Shown in pieces: positions 6,430 through 13,902 of a DNA stretch of 20,491 bases. Below the pieces are notes generated by a model. That model saw nothing but the letters and a program-made list of their open reading frames with translations. It did no database searches and had not been told where the DNA came from. The DNA lies in NCBI GenBank assembly GCA_024640745.1, contig JAHEEL010000014.1:1-20491 (forward strand), given 5' to 3'. How positions within the stretch are numbered: the first letter of the stretch is position 1; every line of letters starts with the position of its first letter. Position numbers and translations under genes: made by a program. This stretch comes from Actinomycetes bacterium (GTDB lineage: Bacteria > Actinomycetota > Acidimicrobiia > Spongiisociales > UBA5794).

Positions 6430-7263
6430 GTGGACGAATACGAAGAGATCCCCTGGAGCACCCTCCTCGCCGAGCATCGCCGGGGGCGTGCGAAGACGCT
6501 CTACCTGGCTGCCGCTGCGATCGTCGCCGTCGTGGTCGCGGTGGTCGTGTTCCGCTATCTCACCACCCCGGGTCATGGCGACGGCTCGGCACTCGCCGCT
6601 GCCATCGAGACGAGCACTACGGCGATTGTCGAGTCGACGGTGCCGAACAGCACGACGGTCGCCTTGTCGGAAGCCGATCTCATGGCGGTTCCGCCGGGAA
6701 TCTCCGAGCTCTCCGCGGTGGCCCGCGCCGAGTGGTTCGTCACGGACTACTTCACGGTCGATGGGCCGATGCCCGAGGAGCTGATCGCTGCGTTCGTCAA
6801 CGACGCGTCGATCCCCGACCTTCCGGGACGGTCCGATGCAGCGATCTCCTACGTCGAGTGGGCGAGAGCCTTCGACATCCGGCCGACCGAGCACGGGTAC
6901 GCGGTCTCGGTGGTGTTCCGGTCGCTCACCGAGGAGCCGGACGGCTCGTTTGCCCGCAGTCCGGTGCGCGCTGTCGAGGTGCTGGTCGCCGTGGAGGACG
7001 ACGAGACGGCGATCTCGGATCTCCCGATTCCGATCCTGCCCCCAGTGTTTCATTCGATCGACGGATGGATGCAAACCGATGGCGAGGCGCTCGACGAGGC
7101 GATCGCCGCGACACTCGACTACGCCGGCATGTTCGACGAGAGCGCTGTCGTGGTGCAGAGCGGATCGTCCGGACCCGAATGGCGCGTGGTGTTCACGATC
7201 GGTGATCGATCGGGGAACCGTTGGCCCGTCGTCATGCGGTCGGACACGATCCCGGCTCCGTGA
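6430..7263 (+). CDS. Membrane-anchored extracytoplasmic protein, weakly TcpC-like, function unknown
   Basis: A 277-residue protein with a cytoplasmic N-terminus, one strong transmembrane segment at about 23-43, a Thr/Ser-rich linker at about 58-80, and two alpha/beta regions outside (about 85-195 and 200-277). The layout (ARAEWFVTDYFTV, then strands closing with AISDLPIPILPP, then a second repeat with WRVVFTI) recalls the paired NTF2-like domains of TcpC/conjugation-type membrane proteins, but this is a resemblance of pattern only. The GTG start at 6430 has GGAGG at 6419-6423 with a 6-nt spacer. It is one base downstream of the LysM gene stop, so the two are coupled and probably act at the envelope together. 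No other conjugation genes are nearby. Confidence 0.75.
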   Translation: MDEYEEIPWSTLLAEHRRGRAKTLYLAAAAIVAVVVAVVVFRYLTTPGHGDGSALAAAIETSTTAIVESTVPNSTTVALSEADLMAVPPGISELSAVARAEWFVTDYFTVDGPMPEELIAAFVNDASIPDLPGRSDAAISYVEWARAFDIRPTEHGYAVSVVFRSLTEEPDGSFARSPVRAVEVLVAVEDDETAISDLPIPILPPVFHSIDGWMQTDGEALDEAIAATLDYAGMFDESAVVVQSGSSGPEWRVVFTIGDRSGNRWPVVMRSDTIPAP

Positions 7264-7299
7264 GCGGGAGCTCGCCGCCGCACCGGATGAGCGCGTCGC

Positions 7300-7311
7300 T
7301 ACGCTGGCGCC
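7300..7311 (+). promoter_or_regulatory. Leaderless -10 promoter element for the 7312 gene
   Basis: TACGCT at 7300-7305 is followed by 6 nt and ATG 7312. No Shine-Dalgarno sequence or -35 match is seen. Confidence 0.5.
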
Positions 7312-8016
7312 ATGCAACAGCAGCGAAGCCTTCGGGAGGCCTGGATCGCAACTCTCACCGACCTCGGAGCGGCGGAGGGGAACGATTCGCTCCTGATCGG
7401 GCCCTACGCCGAGAGCCTTGCCGACCAGCTTCCGGCACCGACGGGCGACACGACCCCGAGTGTCGCGACGCTGTTCGTGACCCCGGTTCCGGAGGGAGCC
7501 ATCCCCACGGCTACCGGCTTCCCCGAGAGCTCTTTCGACTCGGCCGTCGCCCTCTCTGCATGGGAGACACCGGCCGATGTTGCCGACGTGGCGGCCGAGG
7601 CCGTCCGAGTCGTGCGGCCGGGCGGAACGGTGTGGCTCGGAGAGATCGACGCCAGAGCCCTCACCGGGTCGATGCCGGCTGCGCGCCGCTACGGGCTGCT
7701 CTACCGCAACCATCCCCCGGTGGCGGAGGCCGAACGGTTCCGATTCCGAGCGGCGGACACGATCGGTGTCGATGCGGTTCGCGTTGGGTTGCGGTCGGTC
7801 ACCGAAACCCGGACCGACTTCCCCGTCGCCGTCGTCGACACACGGGCCGAGGCGGTGGAGGCGGTTCGATCCGGCATTTGGCCGGGGGTGGAGCTACTCG
7901 AACCGATGGCCGTCGATGAATTGCTCGTTCGCGTAGACGAATCGTTCGAACCGCCGGCGCGGTTCCCGTTCGTGTTCACGCTGCCGTGGATCCTCGTACG
8001 AGGTCGGTGCGCTTGA
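7312..8016 (+). CDS. Class I SAM-dependent methyltransferase-like protein, degenerate
   Basis: A 234-residue protein whose middle matches the second half of a Rossmann-type methyltransferase core: FDSAVALSAWE (motif II-like), then AAEAVRVVRPGGTVWLGEID (the motif III helix and strand after a VVRPGG turn), then MPAARRYGLLYR. The Gly-rich motif I (GxGxG) that binds SAM is not recognisable in the expected place near LLIGPYAESLADQL, so activity is uncertain. The rest resembles no substrate-specificity domain that I know. It follows the LysM pair but has its own leaderless promoter, and its stop lies 7 bp from the stop of the convergent Nfu-like gene. It could be a non-catalytic relative. Confidence 0.6.
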   Translation: MQQQRSLREAWIATLTDLGAAEGNDSLLIGPYAESLADQLPAPTGDTTPSVATLFVTPVPEGAIPTATGFPESSFDSAVALSAWETPADVADVAAEAVRVVRPGGTVWLGEIDARALTGSMPAARRYGLLYRNHPPVAEAERFRFRAADTIGVDAVRVGLRSVTETRTDFPVAVVDTRAEAVEAVRSGIWPGVELLEPMAVDELLVRVDESFEPPARFPFVFTLPWILVRGRCA

Positions 8017-8023
8017 AGACCCG

Positions 8024-8281
8024 TTAGGCGCCGAAACGCTCCTCGAGCAGTTCCGTTGCCAGCGGGGCGATCGCTTCCCACGATGCGTCGGGGGTCTTCG
8101 ACAAGGTCACGAAGTCGGCGGTCATGAAGACGCTCGTCACCCCCTCGATCGCGACGAGGGAGGCTGCGGTTGGATCGTCGATCTCGGCGCCGGCGACGAA
8201 GGTTGCCGGGTCGCCGACATCGACGCCGACCGTGAACTTCAGGGCGTTCGGATTCGGAGTGTTGGAGATCTGTACGGCCAT
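8024..8281 (-). CDS. Stand-alone Nfu/NifU N-terminal-domain protein
   Basis: An 85-residue protein that is just an Nfu N-terminal domain. The signature ISNTPNPNALKFTVG at the start, then IEGVTSVFMTADFVTLSKTPDASWEAI and the C-terminal helix, match the domain found before the CxxC scaffold domain in Nfu iron-sulfur carriers. No Cys pair is present, so it cannot hold a cluster by itself and more likely has a binding or targeting role in iron-sulfur protein maturation. The ATG at 8281 is chosen because homology starts at once. A TAGCCT box lies at 8298-8293, 11 nt upstream. It diverges from glcD, whose operon includes an iron-sulfur subunit. Confidence 0.88.
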   Translation of the reverse strand: MAVQISNTPNPNALKFTVGVDVGDPATFVAGAEIDDPTAASLVAIEGVTSVFMTADFVTLSKTPDASWEAIAPLATELLEERFGA

Positions 8282-8292
8282 TTCGCTGCCCG

Positions 8293-8298
8293 AGGCTA
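8293..8298 (-). promoter_or_regulatory. Putative -10 box for the Nfu-like gene
   Basis: TAGCCT on the minus strand (8298-8293) ends 11 nt before ATG 8281, predicting a leader of only a few nucleotides. The opposite-strand promoter of glcD is about 60 bp away. Confidence 0.4.
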
Positions 8299-8359
8299 GC
8301 GCGGCGGCGCTGCGCAACGGCCGGGGCGGGGCCCGCGGTGCGGCTGCAGTGTTGCTCAC

Positions 8360-8371
8360 TACGCTGCTGCC
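8360..8371 (+). promoter_or_regulatory. Leaderless -10 promoter element for the glcDEF operon
   Basis: TACGCT (8360-8365) followed by 6 nt and ATG 8372, the same hexamer and spacing as at 7300. No Shine-Dalgarno sequence is seen. Confidence 0.5.
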
Positions 8372-9769
8372 ATGGACGCGACGGCCCGACTCATCGAATT
8401 GCTCGGGGTCGACCGCGTCCGCACCGAACCGATCGACCGGATGGTCTACGCCAAAGACTCCGGTGTGACGGCAGGTGAACCTGCGATCGTGGTCCTGCCG
8501 GAAACAACCGCCGAAGTTGCCGCAGTCGTCCGCATTGCCGCCGCTTTCGATATGCCGATTGTGGCCCGCGGTGCGGGTACCGGCCTCGCCGGCGGGGCGG
8601 TGGCCTGCCCCGGAGCGCTGTTGGTCGTGCTGACGCGAATGAACCAAATCGTGATGGTGGACGAGGTCGGGCGGACGGCACTCGTCGGTCCCGGACTGAT
8701 CAATCTCGACCTCTCCCATGCCCTCGTTGGTCGCAATCTCCACTTTGCGCCGGATCCGTCATCGCAGCAGGCCTCCACGATTGGCGGCAATGCCGCCACG
8801 AACGCAGGCGGTCCGCACTGTCTCGCCGAAGGGTCGACGGTCGCCCATGTGCTTGGCGTCGAGGTGGTGAGCGCGGACGGCGAGATTCTGATGCTCGGCG
8901 GAGCAGCGCCGGATCCGCCCGGCTACGACCTGCGCGGCTTGATGGTGGGATCGGAGGGAACCCTCGGCATCGTCACACAACTGCTCGTCCGGCTCACCGA
9001 GAACCCACCGCAGACAGTCACCATGCTGATCGCGTTCGATGACATCAACGATGCGGCGCGCACAGGCTCCGACATCATCGGTGCCGGTCTCGTTCCTGCC
9101 GCACTGGAGATGATGGACCACGAGATGATTGTGGCGATCGAGAACTTCGTGAGCGCCGGTCTGCCCGTCGAAGCCGATGCGGTCCTGCTCGCCGAGGTCG
9201 TCGGCCACGCCGACGGCGTTGCGGAGGAGGCCGGTGTCATTCGATCGATCGCTGTTCGCAACCGTGCGACCGACGTGCGCGTCGCTTCGGACGAGGACGA
9301 GCGGGCCCTGCTCTGGAAGGGCCGCAAATCTGCCTTTGGGGCGATCGCGCAGGCCGCTCCCGACTATTACCTCAACGACACCGTGGTTCCGCGCACGCGG
9401 TTCGTCGATGTCCTCGGAGAGATCTATGCGATCGCCGACCGTTACGGGATCCGCTTGATGAACGTATTCCATGCCGGCGACGGAAACCTGCATCCGCTGG
9501 TCTCGTACGACGCGTCGCAGCCGGGCATGACCGACATCGTCGTGGAAGCTGCTCACGAGATGGTCTGCGTTGCCGTCGCCGCTGGGGGGACCTTGAGTGG
9601 CGAGCATGGAATCGGCCTCGAGAAGCGGGACCTGATGGACCAAGTCTTCACCGATGTCGACCTCGACGCACAGGCTCGGATCAGCCAAGCCTTCGATCCG
9701 GCCCGGAGGATGAATCCGGGCAAAGTCCTTCCGGACGGCGCCCGATGTTTCGATCGGCCGAGCTCGTGA
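8372..9769 (+). CDS. glcD: Glycolate oxidase FAD subunit GlcD
   Basis: FAD-linked subunit of glycolate oxidase, which oxidises glycolate (or a similar 2-hydroxyacid such as D-lactate) to the 2-oxoacid and passes electrons to the iron-sulfur subunit. The 465-residue product has the vanillyl-alcohol-oxidase-type FAD-binding domain at about 35-210 (ARGAGTGLAGGAV, PDPSSQQASTIGGNAATNAGG, MVGSEGTLGIVTQ) and the C-terminal oxidase domain at about 210-455 with the HAGDGNLHP and GEHGIGLEK motifs. It ends with the usual RMNPGKVLP followed by a short tail. It is the first gene of a tight glcD-glcE-glcF operon. Length and motif order are normal. Substrate is by family and operon structure, and D-lactate is the main alternative. 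Confidence 0.93.
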   Translation: MDATARLIELLGVDRVRTEPIDRMVYAKDSGVTAGEPAIVVLPETTAEVAAVVRIAAAFDMPIVARGAGTGLAGGAVACPGALLVVLTRMNQIVMVDEVGRTALVGPGLINLDLSHALVGRNLHFAPDPSSQQASTIGGNAATNAGGPHCLAEGSTVAHVLGVEVVSADGEILMLGGAAPDPPGYDLRGLMVGSEGTLGIVTQLLVRLTENPPQTVTMLIAFDDINDAARTGSDIIGAGLVPAALEMMDHEMIVAIENFVSAGLPVEADAVLLAEVVGHADGVAEEAGVIRSIAVRNRATDVRVASDEDERALLWKGRKSAFGAIAQAAPDYYLNDTVVPRTRFVDVLGEIYAIADRYGIRLMNVFHAGDGNLHPLVSYDASQPGMTDIVVEAAHEMVCVAVAAGGTLSGEHGIGLEKRDLMDQVFTDVDLDAQARISQAFDPARRMNPGKVLPDGARCFDRPSS

Positions 9770-10881
9770 CGGCGCTGCGGTCGGTCACCCGCGAGTTGTT
9801 CGAACGCCTCCGTGACGAGACGGTCGATGCCGATGCTGCCTACGTGGTGGCCCCGGCCTCGATCGAGGAGGCGGCTGCCGTACTCGCCGCCGCGGCGGAC
9901 GCCGGCATTCCGACCACGTTCCGCGGCGGCGGGAACCGGCGGCAAACGGGTGCTCCGGCGGCGGCCGATCTGATTGTCACCACGACCCGCCTTGCGTCGA
10001 TCATTGACTGGCGGCCCGACGACCTGACCGTGATCGTCGGTGCCGGCTTGCCGGTCGACGATCTCGAATCCGAGATCGCGGAACGAAGCCAGACCGCGGT
10101 GCTGCCCGAGACGGCGGCCGGATCAACCATCGGGGGAGTCCTCGCAGCAGGAGCGTCCGGCTATCGCCGGCTCCGCTACGGACCCACCCGCGATCGAGTA
10201 CTCCAGGTGCGGATGGCTACGGGCTATGGGAAGGTCGTTACCGGTGGGAGCCCGGTCGTCAAGTCGTCGACCGGCTACGGCATGGCACGCCTCGTGACCG
10301 GATCGCTTGGCAGCCTCGGGCTGATCGGCGAAGTGACGCTGAAGCTCTGGTCGCGGCCGCTCGCGGTTTCCACCGTGCGCGTCGACGACGCCGCGGCTGC
10401 CTACCGAAGGACCTACCGGCCCCTGGCGGTGCTGGAGACACCCGACGGTGCATCGCTCTATCTCGGCGGCAGCGCAAACCAGGTGGCGGCCCAGGCCGTG
10501 GCGATCGGAGGGCGCGCCTCCCCGAACCTCGCGTGGCCCGAGCCGATCACCGATCCCGTGCGGGTTGAGATGCGGGTGCCGGCCGCCTGCGTCGAGGAAG
10601 CGATCAGATGGGTGCAGCGCATCGGCGCAACGCGCTGGATCGCCCAGCATGGCGTCGGCATCGTGTCGGCGGGAATCGACGCTCTCGACGTCGCCGGTGT
10701 CGGCGCCGCCCGCGCCTGGGCCGAGTCGGTGTCCGGCGCCTTGGTGGTTCTCGCCGGTGCCGACGACCGCATCGATCCGTGGGGCACCCCTCCCCCCTCG
10801 ATCGAGATCCAGCGGCGCATCAAGGCGGCCTTCGACCCGGCAGGCATCTGCAACCCTTCCATCCTTCCTGGGCGCCTCTGA
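9745..10881 (+). CDS. glcE: Glycolate oxidase subunit GlcE (second FAD-binding subunit)
   Basis: A 378-residue partner of GlcD with a FAD-binding-4 fold: VVAPASIEEAAAVLAAAADAG, TFRGGGNRR in place of the GGGT loop, the LPETAAGSTIGGVLAAGASG FAD loop and GLIGEVTLKLW. Needed for the membrane-associated GlcDEF oxidase in the family. ATG 9745 overlaps glcD by 25 bp and has a weak GGACGG 6 nt upstream. GTG 9766 is in frame and would make a 4-bp GTGA overlap, a common operon arrangement, so the start is not settled. The stop overlaps the glcF start by one base (TGATG). The C-terminus ends DPAGICNPSILPGRL, as expected. Confidence 0.9.
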   Translation: MFRSAELVTALRSVTRELFERLRDETVDADAAYVVAPASIEEAAAVLAAAADAGIPTTFRGGGNRRQTGAPAAADLIVTTTRLASIIDWRPDDLTVIVGAGLPVDDLESEIAERSQTAVLPETAAGSTIGGVLAAGASGYRRLRYGPTRDRVLQVRMATGYGKVVTGGSPVVKSSTGYGMARLVTGSLGSLGLIGEVTLKLWSRPLAVSTVRVDDAAAAYRRTYRPLAVLETPDGASLYLGGSANQVAAQAVAIGGRASPNLAWPEPITDPVRVEMRVPAACVEEAIRWVQRIGATRWIAQHGVGIVSAGIDALDVAGVGAARAWAESVSGALVVLAGADDRIDPWGTPPPSIEIQRRIKAAFDPAGICNPSILPGRL

Positions 10882-12089
10882 TGGCTTGGGTGACCGACTG
10901 GGCCCCGACGGCCGACGAACTCAACTCCTGCATCGACTGCGGCCTCTGCCTTCCCGCATGCCCCACCTTCCGTCTCACGGGTGATGAATCGGCCTCGCCG
11001 CGCGGAAGGATCGCCGCAATGCGCGCGGTAGCCGGTGGTCGGGCTCCTCTCGACGGGAGGTTCGCCGAGATCATGGACCTCTGCCTCCAGTGTCGAGCGT
11101 GTGAGACCGCGTGCCCGTCGCTCGTCCCGTTCGGGCGCATGATGGAGGGCGCGAGGGGCGAGGTCGCCGCCCACCGCCCGGATGCACCAACCATCGGCAG
11201 GAGGGTGCTCTTCGGCCGGCTCATCGGATCCCGGGTGCTGGTTGCGCTTGCTTCCGCGGCAGTCGGTCTCGCTCAGCGCGCGGGCCTCGCGTCGGTTGGT
11301 TCCGGACCGCTTCGCAAGGCTGCCGCCCTTCGTCCGATCCCGATCCCCGTTCCGACCGCGGCGGGGCGCGAATGGCTGCCGGACGGCACCCCGATCGGGA
11401 CTGTTGCGCTTCTGTCCGGCTGCGTCATGGACGCCTGGTACTCGCAGACGCACATTGCGGTGATTCAGGTGCTTCGCACCGCCGGCTACCGGGTGGTCGC
11501 GCCGCCGAATCAAACCTGCTGCGGAGCCCTTGCGGCCCATGAGGGCGCTGTCTACGACGCGGCGAGACTGGCCGAGCGGAACGCCGAGGCCTTCGAGGGA
11601 TACGACCGGATCGTCGTGGACTCGGCAGGCTGCAGCGCGCACATGAAGGGCTACCGCCACTGGGCTGATGGCGGGGCGAAGGTCGCCGATCGCGTGGTCG
11701 ACGCCAACGAGTTCGTCGCGCAACTCCTCACCGAAGGTCTCCTCCCGGTGATCGAGGGCGACGTGCCGATCGGAATCCAAGATCCCTGCCATCTCCGGCA
11801 CGCCCAGCGCATCGTGGAGGCGCCTCGTGCCATTCTCGGAGCGGCCGGCTGCGTTCCCATCGAGATCGACCCCGCCGGCATGTGCTGCGGTGCGGCTGGG
11901 GCCTACCAGCTCACCCACCCCGACGTGTCGGACCAACTCGGCCGGATCAAAGCCGATCAAATCGCCGGCGCCGGAGTTGCGGTCGTTGCATCACCAAACC
12001 CGGGATGCGAGATGCAACTGAGGGCTCACGTCCCACCCGACGTAGAGGTCGTACACCCGATCGAGGTGTATTGGGACAAGATCAAGTAG
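10881..12089 (+). CDS. glcF: Glycolate oxidase iron-sulfur subunit GlcF
   Basis: A 402-residue subunit that carries electrons from the flavoprotein to the membrane quinone pool. Two ferredoxin-type [4Fe-4S] motifs are near the N-terminus: CIDCGLCLPACP and CLQCRACETACP. The C-terminal half holds two CCG (Cys-rich) domains, seen as CVMDAWYSQTH with TCCGALAAHEG and CSAHMKGY, and then DPCHLRHAQR with MCCGAAGAYQL. These are as in GlcF and heterodisulfide-reductase-type proteins. The start overlaps the glcE stop (TGATG), so translation is coupled; no strong Shine-Dalgarno sequence is seen. The stop codon falls inside the first unit of a 7-bp tandem repeat, and a hairpin follows. Confidence 0.93.
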   Translation: MAWVTDWAPTADELNSCIDCGLCLPACPTFRLTGDESASPRGRIAAMRAVAGGRAPLDGRFAEIMDLCLQCRACETACPSLVPFGRMMEGARGEVAAHRPDAPTIGRRVLFGRLIGSRVLVALASAAVGLAQRAGLASVGSGPLRKAAALRPIPIPVPTAAGREWLPDGTPIGTVALLSGCVMDAWYSQTHIAVIQVLRTAGYRVVAPPNQTCCGALAAHEGAVYDAARLAERNAEAFEGYDRIVVDSAGCSAHMKGYRHWADGGAKVADRVVDANEFVAQLLTEGLLPVIEGDVPIGIQDPCHLRHAQRIVEAPRAILGAAGCVPIEIDPAGMCCGAAGAYQLTHPDVSDQLGRIKADQIAGAGVAVVASPNPGCEMQLRAHVPPDVEVVHPIEVYWDKIK

Positions 12090-12138
12090 CAAGTGGCAAG
12101 TAGCAGGACGGAAGACACGAGACACGAGACACGAGACC
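12084..12138. repeat. Two adjacent heptamer tandem repeats after glcF
   Basis: AAGTRGC occurs three times in a row (12084-12090, 12091-12097, 12098-12104; the middle unit has G at position 5). After 9 bp, GACACGA occurs three times (12114-12120, 12121-12127, 12128-12134) plus a partial GACC. The first array overlaps the last codons and stop of glcF. The last units also form the left arm of the hairpin that follows. Confidence 0.75.
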
Positions 12139-12158
12139 GGAAACGGTCTCTGGTCTCG
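12125..12158. terminator. GAAA-loop hairpin between convergent glcF and acetyltransferase genes
   Basis: GAGACCG (12133-12139) pairs with CGGTCTC (12144-12150) around a GAAA tetraloop. An outer CGAGAC/GTCTCG stem (12125-12130 with 12153-12158) extends it past a 2x2 internal loop. It lies between two convergent genes. There is no long T-run, so it is a terminator or mRNA-stabilising hairpin by inference. Confidence 0.5.
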
Positions 12159-12175
12159 GTTCTTCGGCTCTCTCC

Positions 12176-13054
12176 TCAGATCTCGCGTGCGTAGACGTGC
12201 ATCAGGGCGGTCTCGAAACCGAGGCCACGGGCGAGCCGGGTGATCCAGTGGGTACTCGGGATCCAGATCCCGATCGACTCGGCTCCTGAGCCGATGGCGA
12301 GGTCGACGAGCGAGCGAAAGAGATCACCGGCATCCTCTTCTCGCGTTTCGAGCCAGGCGACCTCGAAGCGGGCATCCGACTCCGGTGCGGCGAGCGCCCA
12401 GCCCGCGCCGATCTCCCAGAATGCGCTGCCACGTGCGGCAGCTTCCAGATCTGCGACGGTGAGCCTCCGGAACGCCCAGTGGACCCCGAAGAGCCCTCGC
12501 GAGGCTCGCCCGAGCTCTCCGACGGACCATGAGGCATAGGCGGGCTGCGCCTCGGTTGATCCTGCCCGGCGAGCGCGCAACTTCGAAGGGAGCCGGCGTC
12601 CACCGTTTCCGGAAGGCGAAGGTGATGCGTCGCCGACGGGCTTTGTGCACCGTACGAACGATGCCACTCGACGCGGGCCGGTCTTCTCGACATGGCGGAT
12701 TGCGGTCGTGTTCCAGTCTTCGACCAGGAGGCGACCAACGACGGCCCCGGCGTTGCGAGCCCACGTCCGCAGCGATGCTGACACCTCCGCGGCGATGCCC
12801 TGCCCCCGATGCTCTGGAGCAACACGAGCCGCTGAGTACCAGGCTTCCATCGGCGACAGCATCCGCACCGCACCGACGGCGATCGGACGATCGGCTTCGT
12901 CCACTGCAACGATGACGTGGGTGTCGTCTCGGTCGAGCCAGCCTTCGAAGACGTCGGCAACGTAATCGCCCCATGTGAACGTCTCCCGGGTGAACCCGGC
13001 AATCGCCGGTTGGTCCGAGAGACGCGCCGGCCGGACGATGACTGCTCTGGCCAT
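12176..13054 (-). CDS. GNAT-family N-acetyltransferase, probably a tandem GNAT
   Basis: A 292-residue protein. The N-terminal domain (about 5-145) is a standard GNAT: IVRPARLSDQPAIAGF at the start and RVAPEHRGQGIAAEV with the acetyl-CoA pyrophosphate-binding loop (Q/R-x-x-G-x-G/A). A Ser/Gly/Arg-rich linker (about 145-170) leads to a second alpha/beta region ending WLETREEDAGDLFRSLVDL, SIGIWIPSTHWITRLARGLGFE, which looks like a second degenerate GNAT fold without a clear CoA loop. Substrate unknown. The ATG at 13054 is preceded by TAGAGT ending 6 nt upstream and no Shine-Dalgarno sequence, so it is probably leaderless. It is divergent from a second GNAT gene with a 49-bp spacer and convergent with glcF. 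Confidence 0.8.
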   Translation of the reverse strand: MARAVIVRPARLSDQPAIAGFTRETFTWGDYVADVFEGWLDRDDTHVIVAVDEADRPIAVGAVRMLSPMEAWYSAARVAPEHRGQGIAAEVSASLRTWARNAGAVVGRLLVEDWNTTAIRHVEKTGPRRVASFVRCTKPVGDASPSPSGNGGRRLPSKLRARRAGSTEAQPAYASWSVGELGRASRGLFGVHWAFRRLTVADLEAAARGSAFWEIGAGWALAAPESDARFEVAWLETREEDAGDLFRSLVDLAIGSGAESIGIWIPSTHWITRLARGLGFETALMHVYAREI

Positions 13055-13082
13055 GGTGCCACTCTACGCGACGGCGTAGGAT
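13055..13082. promoter_or_regulatory. Interleaved divergent -10 elements of two acetyltransferase genes
   Basis: Minus strand: TAGAGT at 13066-13061, ending 6 nt before ATG 13054. Plus strand: TAGGAT at 13077-13082, followed by a leader with GAGAGGAG (13091-13098) before ATG 13104. The -10 boxes are only 10 bp apart and point away from each other, so each promoter's -35 region lies across the other one and the two would compete for polymerase. Confidence 0.45.
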
Positions 13083-13103
13083 CGGAATCGAGAGGAGCGA
13101 CCG

Positions 13104-13892
13104 ATGGAGATCGTCGATCTCTCGCCCGACTACGAGGGAACCTACTTCCGCTGTCTCGAAGACTGGTCGGACGAGATGGCCGAAGCAGGAGGTCACAAGC
13201 GCCGCTGGTACGGGAAGATGCGCGATCGCGGATTGCGCGTCAAGCTCGCGCTCGACGGTCGTGGTCGCCCGGTTGGGATGATTCAGTATCTGCCGATCGA
13301 GCATTCAACGGCGCTTGGGTCCGACCTCTACATGATCCTGTGCGTCTGGGTCCACGGCCACGAGGAAGGAGTCGGGAACCAGCAGGGCCACGGCGTCGGA
13401 GCGGCGTTGCTCGAAGCAGCGGAGCGCGACGCCGTTGCACTTGGTGCCAAGGGCATAGCGGCATGGGGCGTGGTGCTCCCGTTCTGGATGAGGGCAAAGT
13501 GGTTCAAGAGGCACGGCTACCGGTCGGTCGATCGCCAGGGCATGGCGGTGCTGGTTTGGAAGCCCTTCACCGACGACGCGGTGCCACCCCGATGGATCGA
13601 GCGCGGCCCGAGACCGATGCCGGTCGCCGGCAAGGTCACGGTGGCGGCCTACATCAACGGCTGGTGTCCAGTACAGAACCTGATCTACGAGCGGGCGAAG
13701 CGGGCGGCTGCTTCGCTCGGCGACGATGTGGTGTTCGAGAGCTACGACACGAGCGAGCAATCGGCGATGATCGCGTGCGGACAGGCCGACTGCGTGTACC
13801 TCGACGGCAAGACGCTGCAGAAGGGCCCGCCGCCCTCATACGACCGGATCCACAAGCGCATGGCCGCACGCCTCGAGAAGCTCCGCCGCTGA
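13104..13892 (+). CDS. GNAT acetyltransferase fused to a C-terminal YoaP-like thioredoxin-fold domain
   Basis: A 262-residue protein. Residues about 1-160 are a GNAT domain with a core CVWVHGHEEGVGNQQGHGVG (the last part is the CoA loop), then AALLEAAERDAVALGAKGI and FWMRAKWFKRHGYRSVDRQG. Residues about 175-262 form a small separate domain (KVTVAAYINGWCPVQNLIYE, VVFESYDTSEQ, DCVYLDGKTLQKGPPPS) that resembles the YoaP-like, thioredoxin-fold tail found on some bacterial and archaeal GNAT proteins. Only one Cys is present in its WCPVQN loop, so thiol-disulfide redox chemistry is unlikely. Substrate unknown. Start ATG 13104 has GAGAGGAG 5 nt upstream. It is convergent with the E1 gene, 10 bp between stops. 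Confidence 0.82.
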   Translation: MEIVDLSPDYEGTYFRCLEDWSDEMAEAGGHKRRWYGKMRDRGLRVKLALDGRGRPVGMIQYLPIEHSTALGSDLYMILCVWVHGHEEGVGNQQGHGVGAALLEAAERDAVALGAKGIAAWGVVLPFWMRAKWFKRHGYRSVDRQGMAVLVWKPFTDDAVPPRWIERGPRPMPVAGKVTVAAYINGWCPVQNLIYERAKRAAASLGDDVVFESYDTSEQSAMIACGQADCVYLDGKTLQKGPPPSYDRIHKRMAARLEKLRR

Positions 13893-13902
13893 GTCCGGAT
13901 GA

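Noticed and set aside
6367..7713. Minus-strand open frame of 448 codons opposite the LysM-pair and methyltransferase-like genes
   Set aside because: Arg/Gly/Asp/His-rich composition and overlap with three plus-strand genes indicate a shadow.
10458..11960. Minus-strand open frame of 500 codons opposite glcE and glcF
   Set aside because: Both plus-strand genes have full cofactor motifs, so this is an antisense shadow.
12084..12138. CRISPR array
   Set aside because: Units are only 7 bp with no spacers, so these are simple tandem repeats.
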